A DNA stretch of 64,000 bases from Pseudoramibacter fermentans (GTDB lineage: Bacteria; Bacillota; Clostridia; Eubacteriales; Eubacteriaceae): NCBI GenBank assembly GCA_009493725.1, contig VOGB01000005.1, forward strand, positions 372,001-436,000, read 5' to 3'. This document shows positions 8,471 through 17,200 of the stretch, in pieces. A program made the translations under genes and the position numbers. The notes beneath the pieces are model-generated. The model had not been told where the DNA came from. It worked only from the letters and a program-made list of their open reading frames with translations, and ran no database searches. How positions within the stretch are numbered: the stretch's first letter is position 1; every line of letters starts with the position of its first letter.

Positions 8471-8890
8471 ATGATGAAAAAACATTTTTTATTTTCGATC
8501 CTCGCCGCCGTGCTGTGCCTGATGCTTTCGCCCGGCGCTGTGCGCGCTGGGGCGAACCCCCTTGCGGGCACCTGGACCCTCGCGCCGAAAACCAAAACCG
8601 TCAACCGCGCCATTCCAAAGGCGGCCTTCAAGGCCAAGACCCTTGTCAAAATTGCCCCGGACGGCCAGGCCTCTCTCAGTTTCAACACCTGGAAAAAACA
8701 CCGCAAAATGCGCAGAACTTACAAGGGAAAAATAAAAATCAAGCAAAATCATCAGGCTGAAGTTTCAGGCAAGGCGCTGAAGCGCTTTCACGTCAAAGCC
8801 CTGACCGCGCATTACAAAGTCTCGCCACGGCGCTTGACCCTGAAGAGCAGCGGCGAGGCGGTCACCCTGATCCGCAAAACCCAAAATTAA
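8471..8890 (+). CDS. Small secreted protein of unknown function
   Basis: A 139-residue protein with a clear signal peptide: MMKKHFLF, a hydrophobic core, then a probable cleavage after VRAGA near residue 27. The mature part starts NPLAGTWTLAP, reminiscent of lipocalin-like or calycin stress proteins that begin with a GTW motif. It is very basic (many Lys and Arg) and predicted beta-rich. No family is recognised. Two adjacent ATG codons follow AAGAAG; the first is used here. It sits between azlD and a HAD phosphatase on the same strand, with no functional hint from context. Confidence 0.75.
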   Translation: MMKKHFLFSILAAVLCLMLSPGAVRAGANPLAGTWTLAPKTKTVNRAIPKAAFKAKTLVKIAPDGQASLSFNTWKKHRKMRRTYKGKIKIKQNHQAEVSGKALKRFHVKALTAHYKVSPRRLTLKSSGEAVTLIRKTQN

Positions 8891-8905
8891 CAGGAGTCTT
8901 TTTGT

Positions 8906-9694
8906 ATGAAACCCAAAACCAAACGCAAATACTTTTTCTTCGACATCGACGGCACCCTGACCGACCGCGCCACCAACCAGGTGGTGCCTTCTGCCAAAGA
9001 GGCGATCCGCCTGCTTCAAAAAAACGGCCACTTCTGCGCCATCAACACCGGCCGGGCCGCCTACAAGGGCGCCCCGGTCATGGACAGCGTCGGCGTCGAC
9101 AACATGATCTGCAACGGCGGCCGGGGGCTCATCATCGACCGCAAGCTCGTCCGCAACATCCCCCTGGATTTTAAGGCCGTCAAAGCCCTTTACGACCAGG
9201 CGGTTTCCAAGGGCTACGGCGTCCTCGTCGCCCAGGACAATTCCATCGACGTCTGGGCCGAAAATTTCGACTTCATCCGCAAGGCCGGGGAACGCCTGGA
9301 ACCGACCCGCTACATCATCGACCGCGACTACGTTCCCCATCCGCCGGTCTACAAAATGTACATCGCCGTTCCCCCGGAAGAAGAAGCCAACCTGCCCCTG
9401 CTGCACCATCCGGAATACGGTGCCCTGCGCTTTGAAGCGGGCTACCTCATCATCCAGCCCGATGAAAAGAAAAACGGGATCCTCCGGATGCTCGATGTCA
9501 TCGGCGGGGATCCCGAAGAAACCGTCGTTTTCGGCGACGATACCAACGATCTGGATATGTTTTCCGATCCGTTTTACAAAATTGCCATGGGCAACGGCCA
9601 CCCGGATCTGAAGGCGGCCGCGGACGAAGTCGCGCCGAAAAACGTCGACGACGGCATCTACAAGGTCTGCAAGGCTCACGGCTGGATTGAATAG
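8906..9694 (+). CDS. Cof-type HAD-superfamily hydrolase
   Basis: Probable phosphatase acting on sugar phosphates or nucleotide cofactors. The 262-residue protein has HAD motif I FDIDGTLTD near residue 15 with the nucleophile Asp, motif II in INTGRA, and motif IV FGDDTNDLDMF near residue 212. The intervening cap is of the Cof/YbjI type. The start follows AGGAG by ten bases. Its 3' end overlaps the 3' end of the convergent flavodoxin-type gene by 19 bases. Confidence 0.9.
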   Translation: MKPKTKRKYFFFDIDGTLTDRATNQVVPSAKEAIRLLQKNGHFCAINTGRAAYKGAPVMDSVGVDNMICNGGRGLIIDRKLVRNIPLDFKAVKALYDQAVSKGYGVLVAQDNSIDVWAENFDFIRKAGERLEPTRYIIDRDYVPHPPVYKMYIAVPPEEEANLPLLHHPEYGALRFEAGYLIIQPDEKKNGILRMLDVIGGDPEETVVFGDDTNDLDMFSDPFYKIAMGNGHPDLKAAADEVAPKNVDDGIYKVCKAHGWIE

Positions 9695-10233
9695 AGATTT
9701 TTTCCCAGAGCTTCGGCCTGCTTCAGGGCCGGATGCCCTTCGATGTCTCCGGCATGGTTGACGCCGCCCACAAAAAGCGTGTCTGTGAGCTTCGCCTTCG
9801 AAAAGGCGTAAAGCCAGCTTTCAACGCTCTGTTTGACGCCGGTAAACATGTCCCGGCGGTCCTGATCCGCGCAGGCCAGCACCACGACTTTTCTGAAACG
9901 GTAAGGCTTTCTGAAATAGGGGGTCATTCGATCAAATAATGTCTTAAGCTGGCCGGGGATGCTACCGAAATAAACCGGCAGTGCGAACACCACCGCGTCA
10001 GCGTTCATAATCTTTTCCGCAATGTCCGGGGCGTCATCTGAAAACACACAAAGACCCGTCACTGCACAGGCTTCGCAGCCGGTGCAGTAACGGATCTTTT
10101 TTGTTTGAAGGGAAATTTTTTCGACATGGTGGCCCGCGGCCCGGGCGCCCTCAATGAAGGCGTCCCCGAGGCGTTCGCTGTTGCCGCGGCGCAGACTGGC
10201 CGCGATGACCACAATGTTTCGGGATTTTGTCAT
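9676..10233 (-). CDS. NADPH-dependent FMN reductase / flavodoxin-fold protein
   Basis: A 185-residue flavoprotein, likely an FMN-binding oxidoreductase. The N-terminus IVVIAASLRRGNSERL is the FMN phosphate loop and FALPVYFGSIPGQLK the isoalloxazine-contacting loop. A CTGCEAC...C cluster (CX2CX2CX5C) near residues 50-61 is typical of iron-sulfur flavoprotein relatives, so a [4Fe-4S] centre is possible. It lies seven bases downstream of hcp on the same strand and is probably co-transcribed, perhaps supplying electrons to Hcp (inference). Confidence 0.88.
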   Translation of the reverse strand: MTKSRNIVVIAASLRRGNSERLGDAFIEGARAAGHHVEKISLQTKKIRYCTGCEACAVTGLCVFSDDAPDIAEKIMNADAVVFALPVYFGSIPGQLKTLFDRMTPYFRKPYRFRKVVVLACADQDRRDMFTGVKQSVESWLYAFSKAKLTDTLFVGGVNHAGDIEGHPALKQAEALGKNLYSIQP

Positions 10234-10240
10234 GGATTTC

Positions 10241-11878
10241 TTAGCCGATCATGGTCTTGAGATCGTCGTCAACGTTGGTGATGCCGCCGATGCCGAACTG
10301 TTCGACCAGGACGTTGGTGACGTTCGGTGACAGGAAGGCCGGCAGGGTCGGTCCCAGGTGAATGTTCTTCACGCCGAGGGACAGGAGGGCCAAAAGGACG
10401 ATGACAGCTTTTTGTTCATACCATGCAATGTTGAAGACGATCGGCAGATCGTTGACATCGTCGAGGCCGAAGATTTCCTTGAGTTTTAAGGCGATGAGGG
10501 CCAGAGAATAAGAGTCGTTGCACTGGCCAGCGTCGAGCACTCTCGGAATACCGCCGATGTCGCCGAGGTTTAATTTGTTATATTTGTATTTGGCACAGCC
10601 TGCGGTCAGGATGACGGTGTCTTTCGGCAGTTTTTCAGCAAATTCCTTGTAATAGGAACGGGATTTCATGCGGCCGTCACAGCCTGCCATGACGACAAAT
10701 TTGCGGATGGCGCCGGATTTTACCGCGTCAACCACTTTGTCAGCCAAAGCGAAGACCTGTTCGTGAGCGAAGCCACCGACGATTTTGCCGGTTTCGATTT
10801 CGGTCGGCGCCGGGCAGGATTTGGCCATTTCGATGATGGCAGAGAAGTCTTTGTGGCCTTCAGCGTCTGCGTCGATGTGAGCGCATCCCGGATAGCCTGC
10901 AGCGCCTGTGGTGAACATGCGGCCTTTGTAACTGTCCTTCGGCGGCACGATGCAGTTGGTGGTCATGAGAATCGGTCCGTTGAAAGATTCAAATTCGGTT
11001 TTCTGCTGCCACCACGCGTTGCCGTAGTTGCCGGCGAAGTTATCATATTTCTTGAAGAACGGATAGTAGTGGGCCGGCAGCATTTCAGAGTGGGTGTACA
11101 CGTCGACGCCGGTGCCCTGGGTCTGTTCCAAAAGCATTTCCAGGTCTTTCAGGTCGTGACCAGAAACCAGGATGCCCGGGTTGGTGCGCACGCCGAGATC
11201 GACTTCGGTGATTTCCGGATTGCCGTAAGCGCCGGTGTTGGCCGCGTCGAGATCGGCCATGCCCTGAACGCCGTATTTGCCGGTTTCGAGAGTCAGCGCA
11301 ACGAGATCGTCAACACTCAGGCTGTCGTCCAATGTTGCGGCCAATGCGTGCTGAATGAAGGCATCGACTTCTTCATCGTCTTTTAACAGGGCATTCGCGT
11401 GTTTGGTGTAGGCGGAAAGGCCTTTGAGCCCGTAAGTGATGAGTTCTCTCAGGAAGCGGACATCTTCATCTTCGGTGCTCAGCACGCCGACTGTTTTGGC
11501 CTTGGCTTCGAACTGATCTCTGGCGATCTGAACCGTCGCCGCTTCCGGCAGAGCGGACGGATCGTCGACTTTTGCGAGCCATTCGGCCTTGACCTTTTCG
11601 GTTGTTTCCACGCGGTCGGCGATGGCGTCTAAGTCAAAGTTCGCGTTGGTAATCGTTGCGAACAAATTGACGGTGACGAGGTGGTTGACATCCTTTGTCA
11701 CTTCGCCGCCCTGTTTTCTGACGGCTGTAGTCACGGCAGACAGGCCTTTGGTTACATAAATCAAAAGGTCCTGCATGTTGGCCACATCGGCCGTTTTCCC
11801 GCAGACGCCCTGGACAGTACATCCCTGGCAGCGCGCCGTTTCCTGACACTGATAACAAAACATTTTCTGATCCTGCAT
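10241..11878 (-). CDS. hcp: Hydroxylamine reductase (hybrid-cluster protein)
   Basis: Reduces hydroxylamine to ammonia and, in enteric bacteria, detoxifies NO. The 545-residue protein carries the N-terminal cysteine pattern CX2CX8CX5C (CYQC...GCTVQGVC) found in strict anaerobes, where it holds a cubane cluster. The hybrid-cluster ligands lie in GHDL, TNCIVPP, AGYPGCAHI, AGCDGR, TAGCAKYKY and DAGQCNDSY. The start at 11878 follows GAGAGG; an in-frame ATG seven codons upstream overlaps that site. A flavodoxin-like gene follows directly. Confidence 0.96.
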   Translation of the reverse strand: MQDQKMFCYQCQETARCQGCTVQGVCGKTADVANMQDLLIYVTKGLSAVTTAVRKQGGEVTKDVNHLVTVNLFATITNANFDLDAIADRVETTEKVKAEWLAKVDDPSALPEAATVQIARDQFEAKAKTVGVLSTEDEDVRFLRELITYGLKGLSAYTKHANALLKDDEEVDAFIQHALAATLDDSLSVDDLVALTLETGKYGVQGMADLDAANTGAYGNPEITEVDLGVRTNPGILVSGHDLKDLEMLLEQTQGTGVDVYTHSEMLPAHYYPFFKKYDNFAGNYGNAWWQQKTEFESFNGPILMTTNCIVPPKDSYKGRMFTTGAAGYPGCAHIDADAEGHKDFSAIIEMAKSCPAPTEIETGKIVGGFAHEQVFALADKVVDAVKSGAIRKFVVMAGCDGRMKSRSYYKEFAEKLPKDTVILTAGCAKYKYNKLNLGDIGGIPRVLDAGQCNDSYSLALIALKLKEIFGLDDVNDLPIVFNIAWYEQKAVIVLLALLSLGVKNIHLGPTLPAFLSPNVTNVLVEQFGIGGITNVDDDLKTMIG

Positions 11879-11939
11879 GTTGGTATTCCTCTCTTTCATT
11901 GCGTTATGAATGATCCGTTTGATTTCATCTGATGGTTTT

Positions 11940-11978
11940 ATTATAGTGCTTTTTCTTTAAAACTCTGTGGTTATACCA
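11940..11978 (-). promoter_or_regulatory. Candidate hcp promoter with an upstream palindrome
   Basis: On the minus strand a TATAAT lies at 11945-11940 but no good -35 is present. Instead a perfect palindrome TGGT-N3-ACCA at 11968-11978 is centred about 40 bases upstream of the expected start of transcription. That is the position used by class II activators such as Crp/Fnr-family regulators. HcpR, a member of that family, controls hcp in many anaerobes, but the site sequence alone does not identify the regulator. Confidence 0.4.
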
Positions 11979-12038
11979 ACAAATTTATAAATTTTTATAA
12001 AAAAACGACAAATAACGCATTTCACCCGATTTTTTTCT

Positions 12039-12067
12039 TTGACTTTGCCATCACATCTTTTTATAAT
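12039..12067 (+). promoter_or_regulatory. amt promoter
   Basis: TTGACT at 12039-12044 and TATAAT at 12062-12067 are spaced exactly 17 bp. Transcription would begin near 12075, leaving a leader of about 98 bases that contains a terminator hairpin. Confidence 0.75.
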
Positions 12068-12101
12068 GAGTATGTTGCAATTTTATCAAGTCAATCGGCA
12101 A

Positions 12102-12138
12102 AGGCGCCGGAAGCTTAGGGCTTCTGACGCCTTTTTTT
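12102..12138 (+). terminator. Terminator hairpin in the amt leader (attenuator candidate)
   Basis: AGGCGCCGGAAGC pairs with GCTTCTGACGCCT (one wobble, one mismatch) and is followed by seven T. It lies between the amt promoter and the amt start, with 34 bases after it, so it must be read through for expression. Confidence 0.82.
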
Positions 12139-12172
12139 GTTGACTTATTTAAGTGATGGAGGTTTAGTAATT

Positions 12173-13417
12173 ATGAATTCAGGTAATACGGCTTTTGTTT
12201 TGATCTGCGCCTGTCTGGTGATGATCATGACGCCGGGACTGGCCTTTTTCTACGGCGGCCTCGGGCGGCGCAAGAACGTGCTCAACACGATGATGATGTC
12301 CCTGTTCATCATGGGGCTGGCTTCTGTTCTGTGGATCGCCTTTGGCTATTCTGTCAGCTTCTGCGGCGATCACGGCGGCATCATCGGCACATTCCATCAG
12401 GCGTGCATGCGCGGCATGTTCAAGGGCACCAGCACCTACGCGCCGTCGATTCCGAAAATGGCCTACGTCGTCTTTCAGATGATGTTCGCGATGATTACGC
12501 CGGCACTGATCACCGGGGCCGTCGCCGGACGCATGAACTTCAAGGCGATTTTCTTCTTTATCTTGTTTTGGCTGATCCTCGTGTATTTCCCGCTGGCCCA
12601 CATGGTCTGGGGCGCCGGCGGACTGATCGGCTCAAAACTGCACGCCCTTGACTTCGCAGGGGGCGACGTGGTTCACATCTCTTCTGGCTTTTCCGGCCTG
12701 ATTTTGGCGTTGATGATCGGACGCCGCCAGGGCTACAACCGCGTCTCCTACCGCACCCACAACATTCCCTTCGTCGTTCTCGGCGCGGCGCTGCTTTGGT
12801 TCGGATGGTACGGCTTTAATTCCGGATCGGCCCTCGCCGCAAACGGCCTGGCCGCCCACGCCTTTGTCACCACCAACACGGCGGCCGCAACTTGTATGAT
12901 GATCTGGATGCTCATCGACGTGATCGTTTCCGGCAAACCGACGGTTGTCGGCGCGTCCACCGGCGCGGTCCTCGGCCTGGTGGCCATTACCCCGGGCGCC
13001 GGCTTCGTTCCGGTCTGGGCATCCTTTATCATCGGCGGTGCTGCCGCGCCGATTTCCTACTTTATGATCTCTTATGTCAAGCCGAAGCTCGGCTACGACG
13101 ACGCCCTCGACGCCTTTGGCTGCCACGGCGTCGGCGGGATCTGGGGCGGAATCGCCACCGGTCTTTTCACCAGCAAGGCGATCAACCCCGCCGCGAAATG
13201 GAACGGTCTGTTTCTCAGCGGCGGCAGTCATCTGCTTCTGATGCAGCTGGCCGGCATCGCCCTGACCATCGTCATCGCTGTCGTCGGCTCCCTCGTCATC
13301 GCGAAAATCCTATCGCTGTTCATGCCCCTTCGAGTCAATAAAGAAGATGAACGCCGCGGTCTCGACGAAACGCAGCACGGCGAAAAGGCCTACCCAGCGT
13401 TTACCGGTATGGATTAA
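12173..13417 (+). CDS. amt: Ammonium transporter
   Basis: Amt/Rh channel moving ammonium or ammonia across the membrane. The 414-residue protein has about eleven membrane helices. Family features include LAFFYGGLGRRKN, the AHMVWG loop, the DFAGGDVVHISSG block with the first twin His, and AFGCHGVGGIWG with the second. The start at 12173 follows GATGGAGG by about ten bases. A PII gene follows 21 bases after the stop, the standard amt-glnK pairing in which PII plugs the channel when nitrogen is plentiful. Confidence 0.97.
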   Translation: MNSGNTAFVLICACLVMIMTPGLAFFYGGLGRRKNVLNTMMMSLFIMGLASVLWIAFGYSVSFCGDHGGIIGTFHQACMRGMFKGTSTYAPSIPKMAYVVFQMMFAMITPALITGAVAGRMNFKAIFFFILFWLILVYFPLAHMVWGAGGLIGSKLHALDFAGGDVVHISSGFSGLILALMIGRRQGYNRVSYRTHNIPFVVLGAALLWFGWYGFNSGSALAANGLAAHAFVTTNTAAATCMMIWMLIDVIVSGKPTVVGASTGAVLGLVAITPGAGFVPVWASFIIGGAAAPISYFMISYVKPKLGYDDALDAFGCHGVGGIWGGIATGLFTSKAINPAAKWNGLFLSGGSHLLLMQLAGIALTIVIAVVGSLVIAKILSLFMPLRVNKEDERRGLDETQHGEKAYPAFTGMD

Positions 13418-13438
13418 TGGAAAAGAGAGGTAAATCAA

Positions 13439-13783
13439 ATGACAAAAATTGAAGCCATTGTGCGGGAAGAAGTTTATCAGGATCTGCTGGACGCGCTGAA
13501 ATCCGTGGATATTCACGGCATCACCGTGTCCCAGGTCATGGGCTGCGGTACCCAAAAGGGCTACACCCGCGTGGTCCGCGGTTCAAAAGTAGATATCAAC
13601 ATGCTGCCCAAAATCAAATTTGAAATCGTCGTGTCCAGCGATGCCTTTGCCGACGAGGTCGTCCGCATTATCCGCAAAACAGCGGTCACCGGTCAGCCGG
13701 GCGACGGAAAAATCTTTGTTTACGATTTAAAGGATGTGATTCGCATCCGCACCAACGAACACGGTGTCGACGCGATCAATTAA
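13439..13783 (+). CDS. glnK: PII nitrogen regulatory protein of the amt operon
   Basis: Small trimeric signal protein that binds ATP/ADP and 2-oxoglutarate and here most likely gates Amt. The 114-residue protein has the T-loop region CGTQKGYTRVVRG followed by LPKIKFE, and the B-loop TGQPGDGKIFV that binds nucleotide. In the C-loop the usual RTGE reads RTNEHG, a small departure. The start follows AGAGAGG. It belongs to the GlnB/GlnK/NifI superfamily; GlnK is assigned from linkage to amt. Confidence 0.93.
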   Translation: MTKIEAIVREEVYQDLLDALKSVDIHGITVSQVMGCGTQKGYTRVVRGSKVDINMLPKIKFEIVVSSDAFADEVVRIIRKTAVTGQPGDGKIFVYDLKDVIRIRTNEHGVDAIN

Positions 13784-13793
13784 ATCGACCATC

Positions 13794-13836
13794 AAAAAAA
13801 CTGCTGTGGGGTTAACGCCCCGCAGCAGTTTTTGTT
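13794..13836. terminator. Bidirectional terminator between glnK and argS
   Basis: The stem CTGCTGTGGGG / CCCCGCAGCAG (13801-13828) has A7 on the left and T5 on the right, so it can serve glnK on the plus strand and argS on the minus strand. Confidence 0.88.
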
Positions 13837-13855
13837 TTTGCGCTTATTTTTTATG

Positions 13856-15559
13856 TTACATCGATTCCGGTGCGCTGACGCCGAGAATGCCGAGCACGTT
13901 TTCGAGCACCTGTCTGGTCGCGAGGATCAGCTTCAGTCTGGCGTGCATCAGCTTCGCGTCATCCACACGGACGCGGCAGTCGTTGTAAAACGCGTGGAAG
14001 GCCGAGGCCAATTCCTGTCCGTAATGCACCATCCGAGACGGATCGTTCTTGCGTTCCGCCTGAACGATGGTGTTCGGCAGGTCGGACATGACTTCGAGCA
14101 ATTCCATTTCCTTCGGATGGGTCAGCAGGCTCAAATCCGCCGGCGCGTCCAAATCCACTTCGCCGCCGAGCTGTCTTAAAATGCTGCAGATGCGCGCGTG
14201 GGCGTACTGCATGTAGAACACCGGGTTTTCATTGGATTCTTGAATGGCCAGGTCGAGGTCGAAGTCGAAGTGGGAATCCGGTGAGCGCAGGTTAAAGAAC
14301 ACGCGGGCCGCGTCGGTCCCGACCATTGTCAACAGCTCCGACAAGCCGATGGCCTTGCCCTGACGCTTGGACATCCGAATCGGTTCGCCGTCCTTGATGA
14401 GGCGGACGAGCTGCATCGTCACGACGTGGAGCCGGGAATCGTCTTCGCCGGCCGCCCGGATCGCCGCTTTCAGTCTAGCGATGTGCCCGTGATGGTCGGC
14501 GCCCCAGACGTTGACCGCGCGGTCGAACTTCCGGGTCTGGAGTTTGTTCAGATGGTAGGCGATGTCCCCCATGAAATAGGTCGGCAGACCGTTCTGACGG
14601 ATCAGCACGTCGTCCTTTTCGCAGCCGTAATCTGTCGTCTTGAACCAGGTCGCGCCGTCCTTTTCGTAGGTCGCACCCTTATCCTTTAACAGCTTCAGCG
14701 CTCGTTCGATTTCGCCGTCGTCGTACATGCTCTGTTCCGAGAACCAGACGTCGTAGTGTACGCCGTATTTGGCCATATCGGTGTGCATCTGTTTGAGATT
14801 GACGTTCAGCGCGAAATCGATCAGCTTGCGCTTGCGGGTGTCGTCGTCTTCGTCGAGCAGACCCACAACCTGATCTTTTCCGCCTTGATCCGCGATGTAT
14901 TCCTGGACCCGTTCCATAATGTCCTTGCCCTGGTAGCCGTCTTCCGGGAAAGGCACGTCCAGACCCATGGCCTGCTTAAATCGCGCGTCGAGAGAATCCC
15001 CGAATTTCGCGATCTGATTGCCGGCGTCGTTGACGTAGAATTCGCGGGTTACGTCGTAGCCCGTCCAGGCCGCAATTTCAGCGAGCACGTCGCCGATCGC
15101 GCCGCCTCTGGCGTTGCCAATGTGCATCGGGCCCGTCGGGTTGGCGGAGACAAATTCCAGATTGTAGGTCAGTCCCTTGTGGCCTTCGGTGCGGCCGTAA
15201 TCCTTCCCCATGGATTCGACTTCGCCGATGACGTCGTAATGCCAGGCCGGATCCAGCGTAAAGTTGATAAACCCAGGGCCGGCGATGTCGACCTTCGACA
15301 CAATGCCCTTGAGATTATCGTCAGCTTTCAGCTGTTCGGTAATGGCTTCGGCAATTTTCCGCGGCGCCATGTGGGCTTCCTTCGGCAGCTGCATCGCCAC
15401 GTTCGTCGAGTAGTCGCCGAATTTCGCTTCGCGGGGCACTCCCAGCTGCACGTCCGGCTGGTGTTCGATCTGAAAGGCACCGGCCGACACCGCCGACTGC
15501 ACCGCGTCTGCTGCCGCCTGTTTCAATTTATTCTCTATTTTCTCTCTGATATAGGTCAT
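13856..15559 (-). CDS. argS: Arginyl-tRNA synthetase
   Basis: Class I aminoacyl-tRNA synthetase charging tRNA-Arg. The 567-residue protein has an N-terminal Add1 tRNA-contact domain, the HIGH-type signature as HIGNARGG preceded by SANPTGPM, and KMSKS replaced by RMSKRQG, a common variant. The C-terminal DALR anticodon-binding domain follows. The start ATG at 15559 is preceded by AGAGGAG; a TTG one codon upstream overlaps the spacer. The ywiB-like gene lies just upstream on the same strand. Confidence 0.97.
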   Translation of the reverse strand: MTYIREKIENKLKQAAADAVQSAVSAGAFQIEHQPDVQLGVPREAKFGDYSTNVAMQLPKEAHMAPRKIAEAITEQLKADDNLKGIVSKVDIAGPGFINFTLDPAWHYDVIGEVESMGKDYGRTEGHKGLTYNLEFVSANPTGPMHIGNARGGAIGDVLAEIAAWTGYDVTREFYVNDAGNQIAKFGDSLDARFKQAMGLDVPFPEDGYQGKDIMERVQEYIADQGGKDQVVGLLDEDDDTRKRKLIDFALNVNLKQMHTDMAKYGVHYDVWFSEQSMYDDGEIERALKLLKDKGATYEKDGATWFKTTDYGCEKDDVLIRQNGLPTYFMGDIAYHLNKLQTRKFDRAVNVWGADHHGHIARLKAAIRAAGEDDSRLHVVTMQLVRLIKDGEPIRMSKRQGKAIGLSELLTMVGTDAARVFFNLRSPDSHFDFDLDLAIQESNENPVFYMQYAHARICSILRQLGGEVDLDAPADLSLLTHPKEMELLEVMSDLPNTIVQAERKNDPSRMVHYGQELASAFHAFYNDCRVRVDDAKLMHARLKLILATRQVLENVLGILGVSAPESM

Positions 15560-15582
15560 CAATACTCCTCTTTACCTTTAAC

Positions 15583-16032
15583 TTATTTTCGTTCCTTGAT
15601 CTCGATGTCCATCGTGTTGGCCGTCACTTCCTGCCCGTTGGAGGAAATGATGTAGTCCAAATGCACGTGAAGGGGCCCAAAGGATTCGTCCCGTTCGATT
15701 TCAATCTGCCGCGTGTCGATCGACATCGGCACCTCGCCGAGGGGCGTCTTGTAAACGGCCATGCAGCTGCTGCCCGCTTCAAATTCCATCATGCTGTTGA
15801 TCGTACCGAGACGGATCACCGACACCTTGTCCGGTTCGATGCGGACCGTGGTCGTCGTGCCGGACATGCCGGAGACCTCTGTCTCCTGGTAATTCAGGCA
15901 GGGGGTTTCCCCTTCCCAGACCAGATCGCCCTCGGTCATAAATTCGGTCCGTTCCGTGTCGCCTTCAACCGCAGATTGACTGACCACCGTCAGCCAGACC
16001 GGCCGCGTCGGCTTCTTTTCACGCACGTTCAT
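15583..16032 (-). CDS. DUF1934 (YwiB-like) protein
   Basis: A 149-residue beta-rich calycin-like protein of the DUF1934 family. Characteristic stretches are EGDLVWEGETPCLNYQET near residue 40 and a C-terminal DYIISSNGQEVTANTMDIEI barrel strand pair. In Bacillus subtilis the homologue ywiB lies immediately before argS, as here, which supports the assignment. Its biochemical role is unknown. The ATG at 16032 is favoured over an adjacent GTG because GGGAGG lies six bases before it. Confidence 0.88.
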   Translation of the reverse strand: MNVREKKPTRPVWLTVVSQSAVEGDTERTEFMTEGDLVWEGETPCLNYQETEVSGMSGTTTTVRIEPDKVSVIRLGTINSMMEFEAGSSCMAVYKTPLGEVPMSIDTRQIEIERDESFGPLHVHLDYIISSNGQEVTANTMDIEIKERK

Positions 16033-16065
16033 CACGGGCCTCCCTTTCTTGTTTCAATCCTGCTT

Positions 16066-17130
16066 TTACTTTAATGTGTAATCCGTCACTTTCTTGCGTT
16101 TCGCCGTCTGAATCAGCCGTTCAACCAGCTCGCTGTAGCTCACGCCCATGTTTTCCCACATCATTGGGTACATGCTGATGTCGGTGAAGCCGGGCATCGT
16201 GTTGACTTCATTGATGTAGATATCGCCAGTATCCCGATCGACGAAGAAGTCCGCGCGGGTCGGGCCTGCGCCGTCGATGGCCGCAAAGGCGTCGTGGGCG
16301 TAGGTGCGGATTTTGTCGATGGTAGCGCTGTCGATTTCGGCCGGGATGACGATTTTCGAATCCTGATCGTCGGCGTATTTCGCTTCGTAATCGTAGAATT
16401 CCTTGCTGGCGACCACTTCGCCCGGCAGCGTCGTCTGAATGTCGCCGTCTTCTTCGAGGACCGCGCATTCGATTTCTCTCGCGTTGACCGCGGCTTCGAT
16501 CAAAATCTTCGAGTCGAACTGCAGCGCGTTGTCGACCCCGGCGACAAATTCCGCCCGATCGTGGGCCTTGGTGATCCCAACCGACGAACCCATGTTCACC
16601 GGCTTGATGAACACCGGGTAGCCGAGCTTGTCTTCGCTGGCCTTGACTAACGCGTCCTTATCTCTGCGCCAGTCTCTGTCGAAGAAATAAATGTAAGGCA
16701 CGACCGGAATGCCGGCGCGTTCGAACAAAATCTTCGAGACGACCTTGTCCATCCCGACGGCGGAAGCCAGCACGCCGCAGCCGACGTAAGGCTTGTTCAT
16801 CATTTCGAAGACGCCCTGAATCGTGCCGTCCTCGCCCATCGGTCCGTGCATCATCGGCCAGAACACGTCGATGCTCTGAATGAGCGGATCGGTGAACAGC
16901 GAAAAATCCGTCCGGATGTGGTCGGTATCCTGTTCCCAGGAGCCGTCCGGCAGTTTATCCCAATCTCCAGTATAAATCATCCAGCGACCGTCTTTTGTGA
17001 TGCCGATGGTCACCACATCATATTTGTCTAAGTCGATCACTTTCAAGACGTTGTACGCAGAAACCCGCGCCACTTCGTGTTCGCCCGACTGGCCGCCAAA
17101 TACGAGCCCTAATTTGATTTTATCTGGCAT
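16066..17130 (-). CDS. ddl: D-alanine--D-alanine ligase
   Basis: ATP-grasp ligase making the D-Ala-D-Ala dipeptide for peptidoglycan. The 354-residue protein starts KLGLVFGGQSGEHEVA, the family's first signature. It has HGPMGEDGTIQG, the ATP-grasp lysine region VFIKPVNMGSSVGI, and the metal-binding INEVNTMPGFT near the C-terminus. The start at 17130 is set by AAGGAGATT; a 55-residue in-frame extension runs back through the pgm terminator and is rejected. A TATAAT at about 17171-17176 on the minus strand suggests its own promoter. Confidence 0.96.
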   Translation of the reverse strand: MPDKIKLGLVFGGQSGEHEVARVSAYNVLKVIDLDKYDVVTIGITKDGRWMIYTGDWDKLPDGSWEQDTDHIRTDFSLFTDPLIQSIDVFWPMMHGPMGEDGTIQGVFEMMNKPYVGCGVLASAVGMDKVVSKILFERAGIPVVPYIYFFDRDWRRDKDALVKASEDKLGYPVFIKPVNMGSSVGITKAHDRAEFVAGVDNALQFDSKILIEAAVNAREIECAVLEEDGDIQTTLPGEVVASKEFYDYEAKYADDQDSKIVIPAEIDSATIDKIRTYAHDAFAAIDGAGPTRADFFVDRDTGDIYINEVNTMPGFTDISMYPMMWENMGVSYSELVERLIQTAKRKKVTDYTLK

Positions 17131-17200
17131 TGTAATCTCCTTGTCATTTTCATTTAAAGATTTTGTTTCATTATACCCTTTTTCCCTGCGTTTGAATACC

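Noticed and set aside
8765..9679. A 304-codon minus-strand frame opposite the HAD hydrolase
   Set aside because: The plus-strand gene has clear HAD motifs and a ribosome binding site; the antisense frame has neither.
14756..15655. A 299-codon plus-strand frame opposite argS
   Set aside because: Shadow of argS, which carries the HIGH and KMSK signatures.
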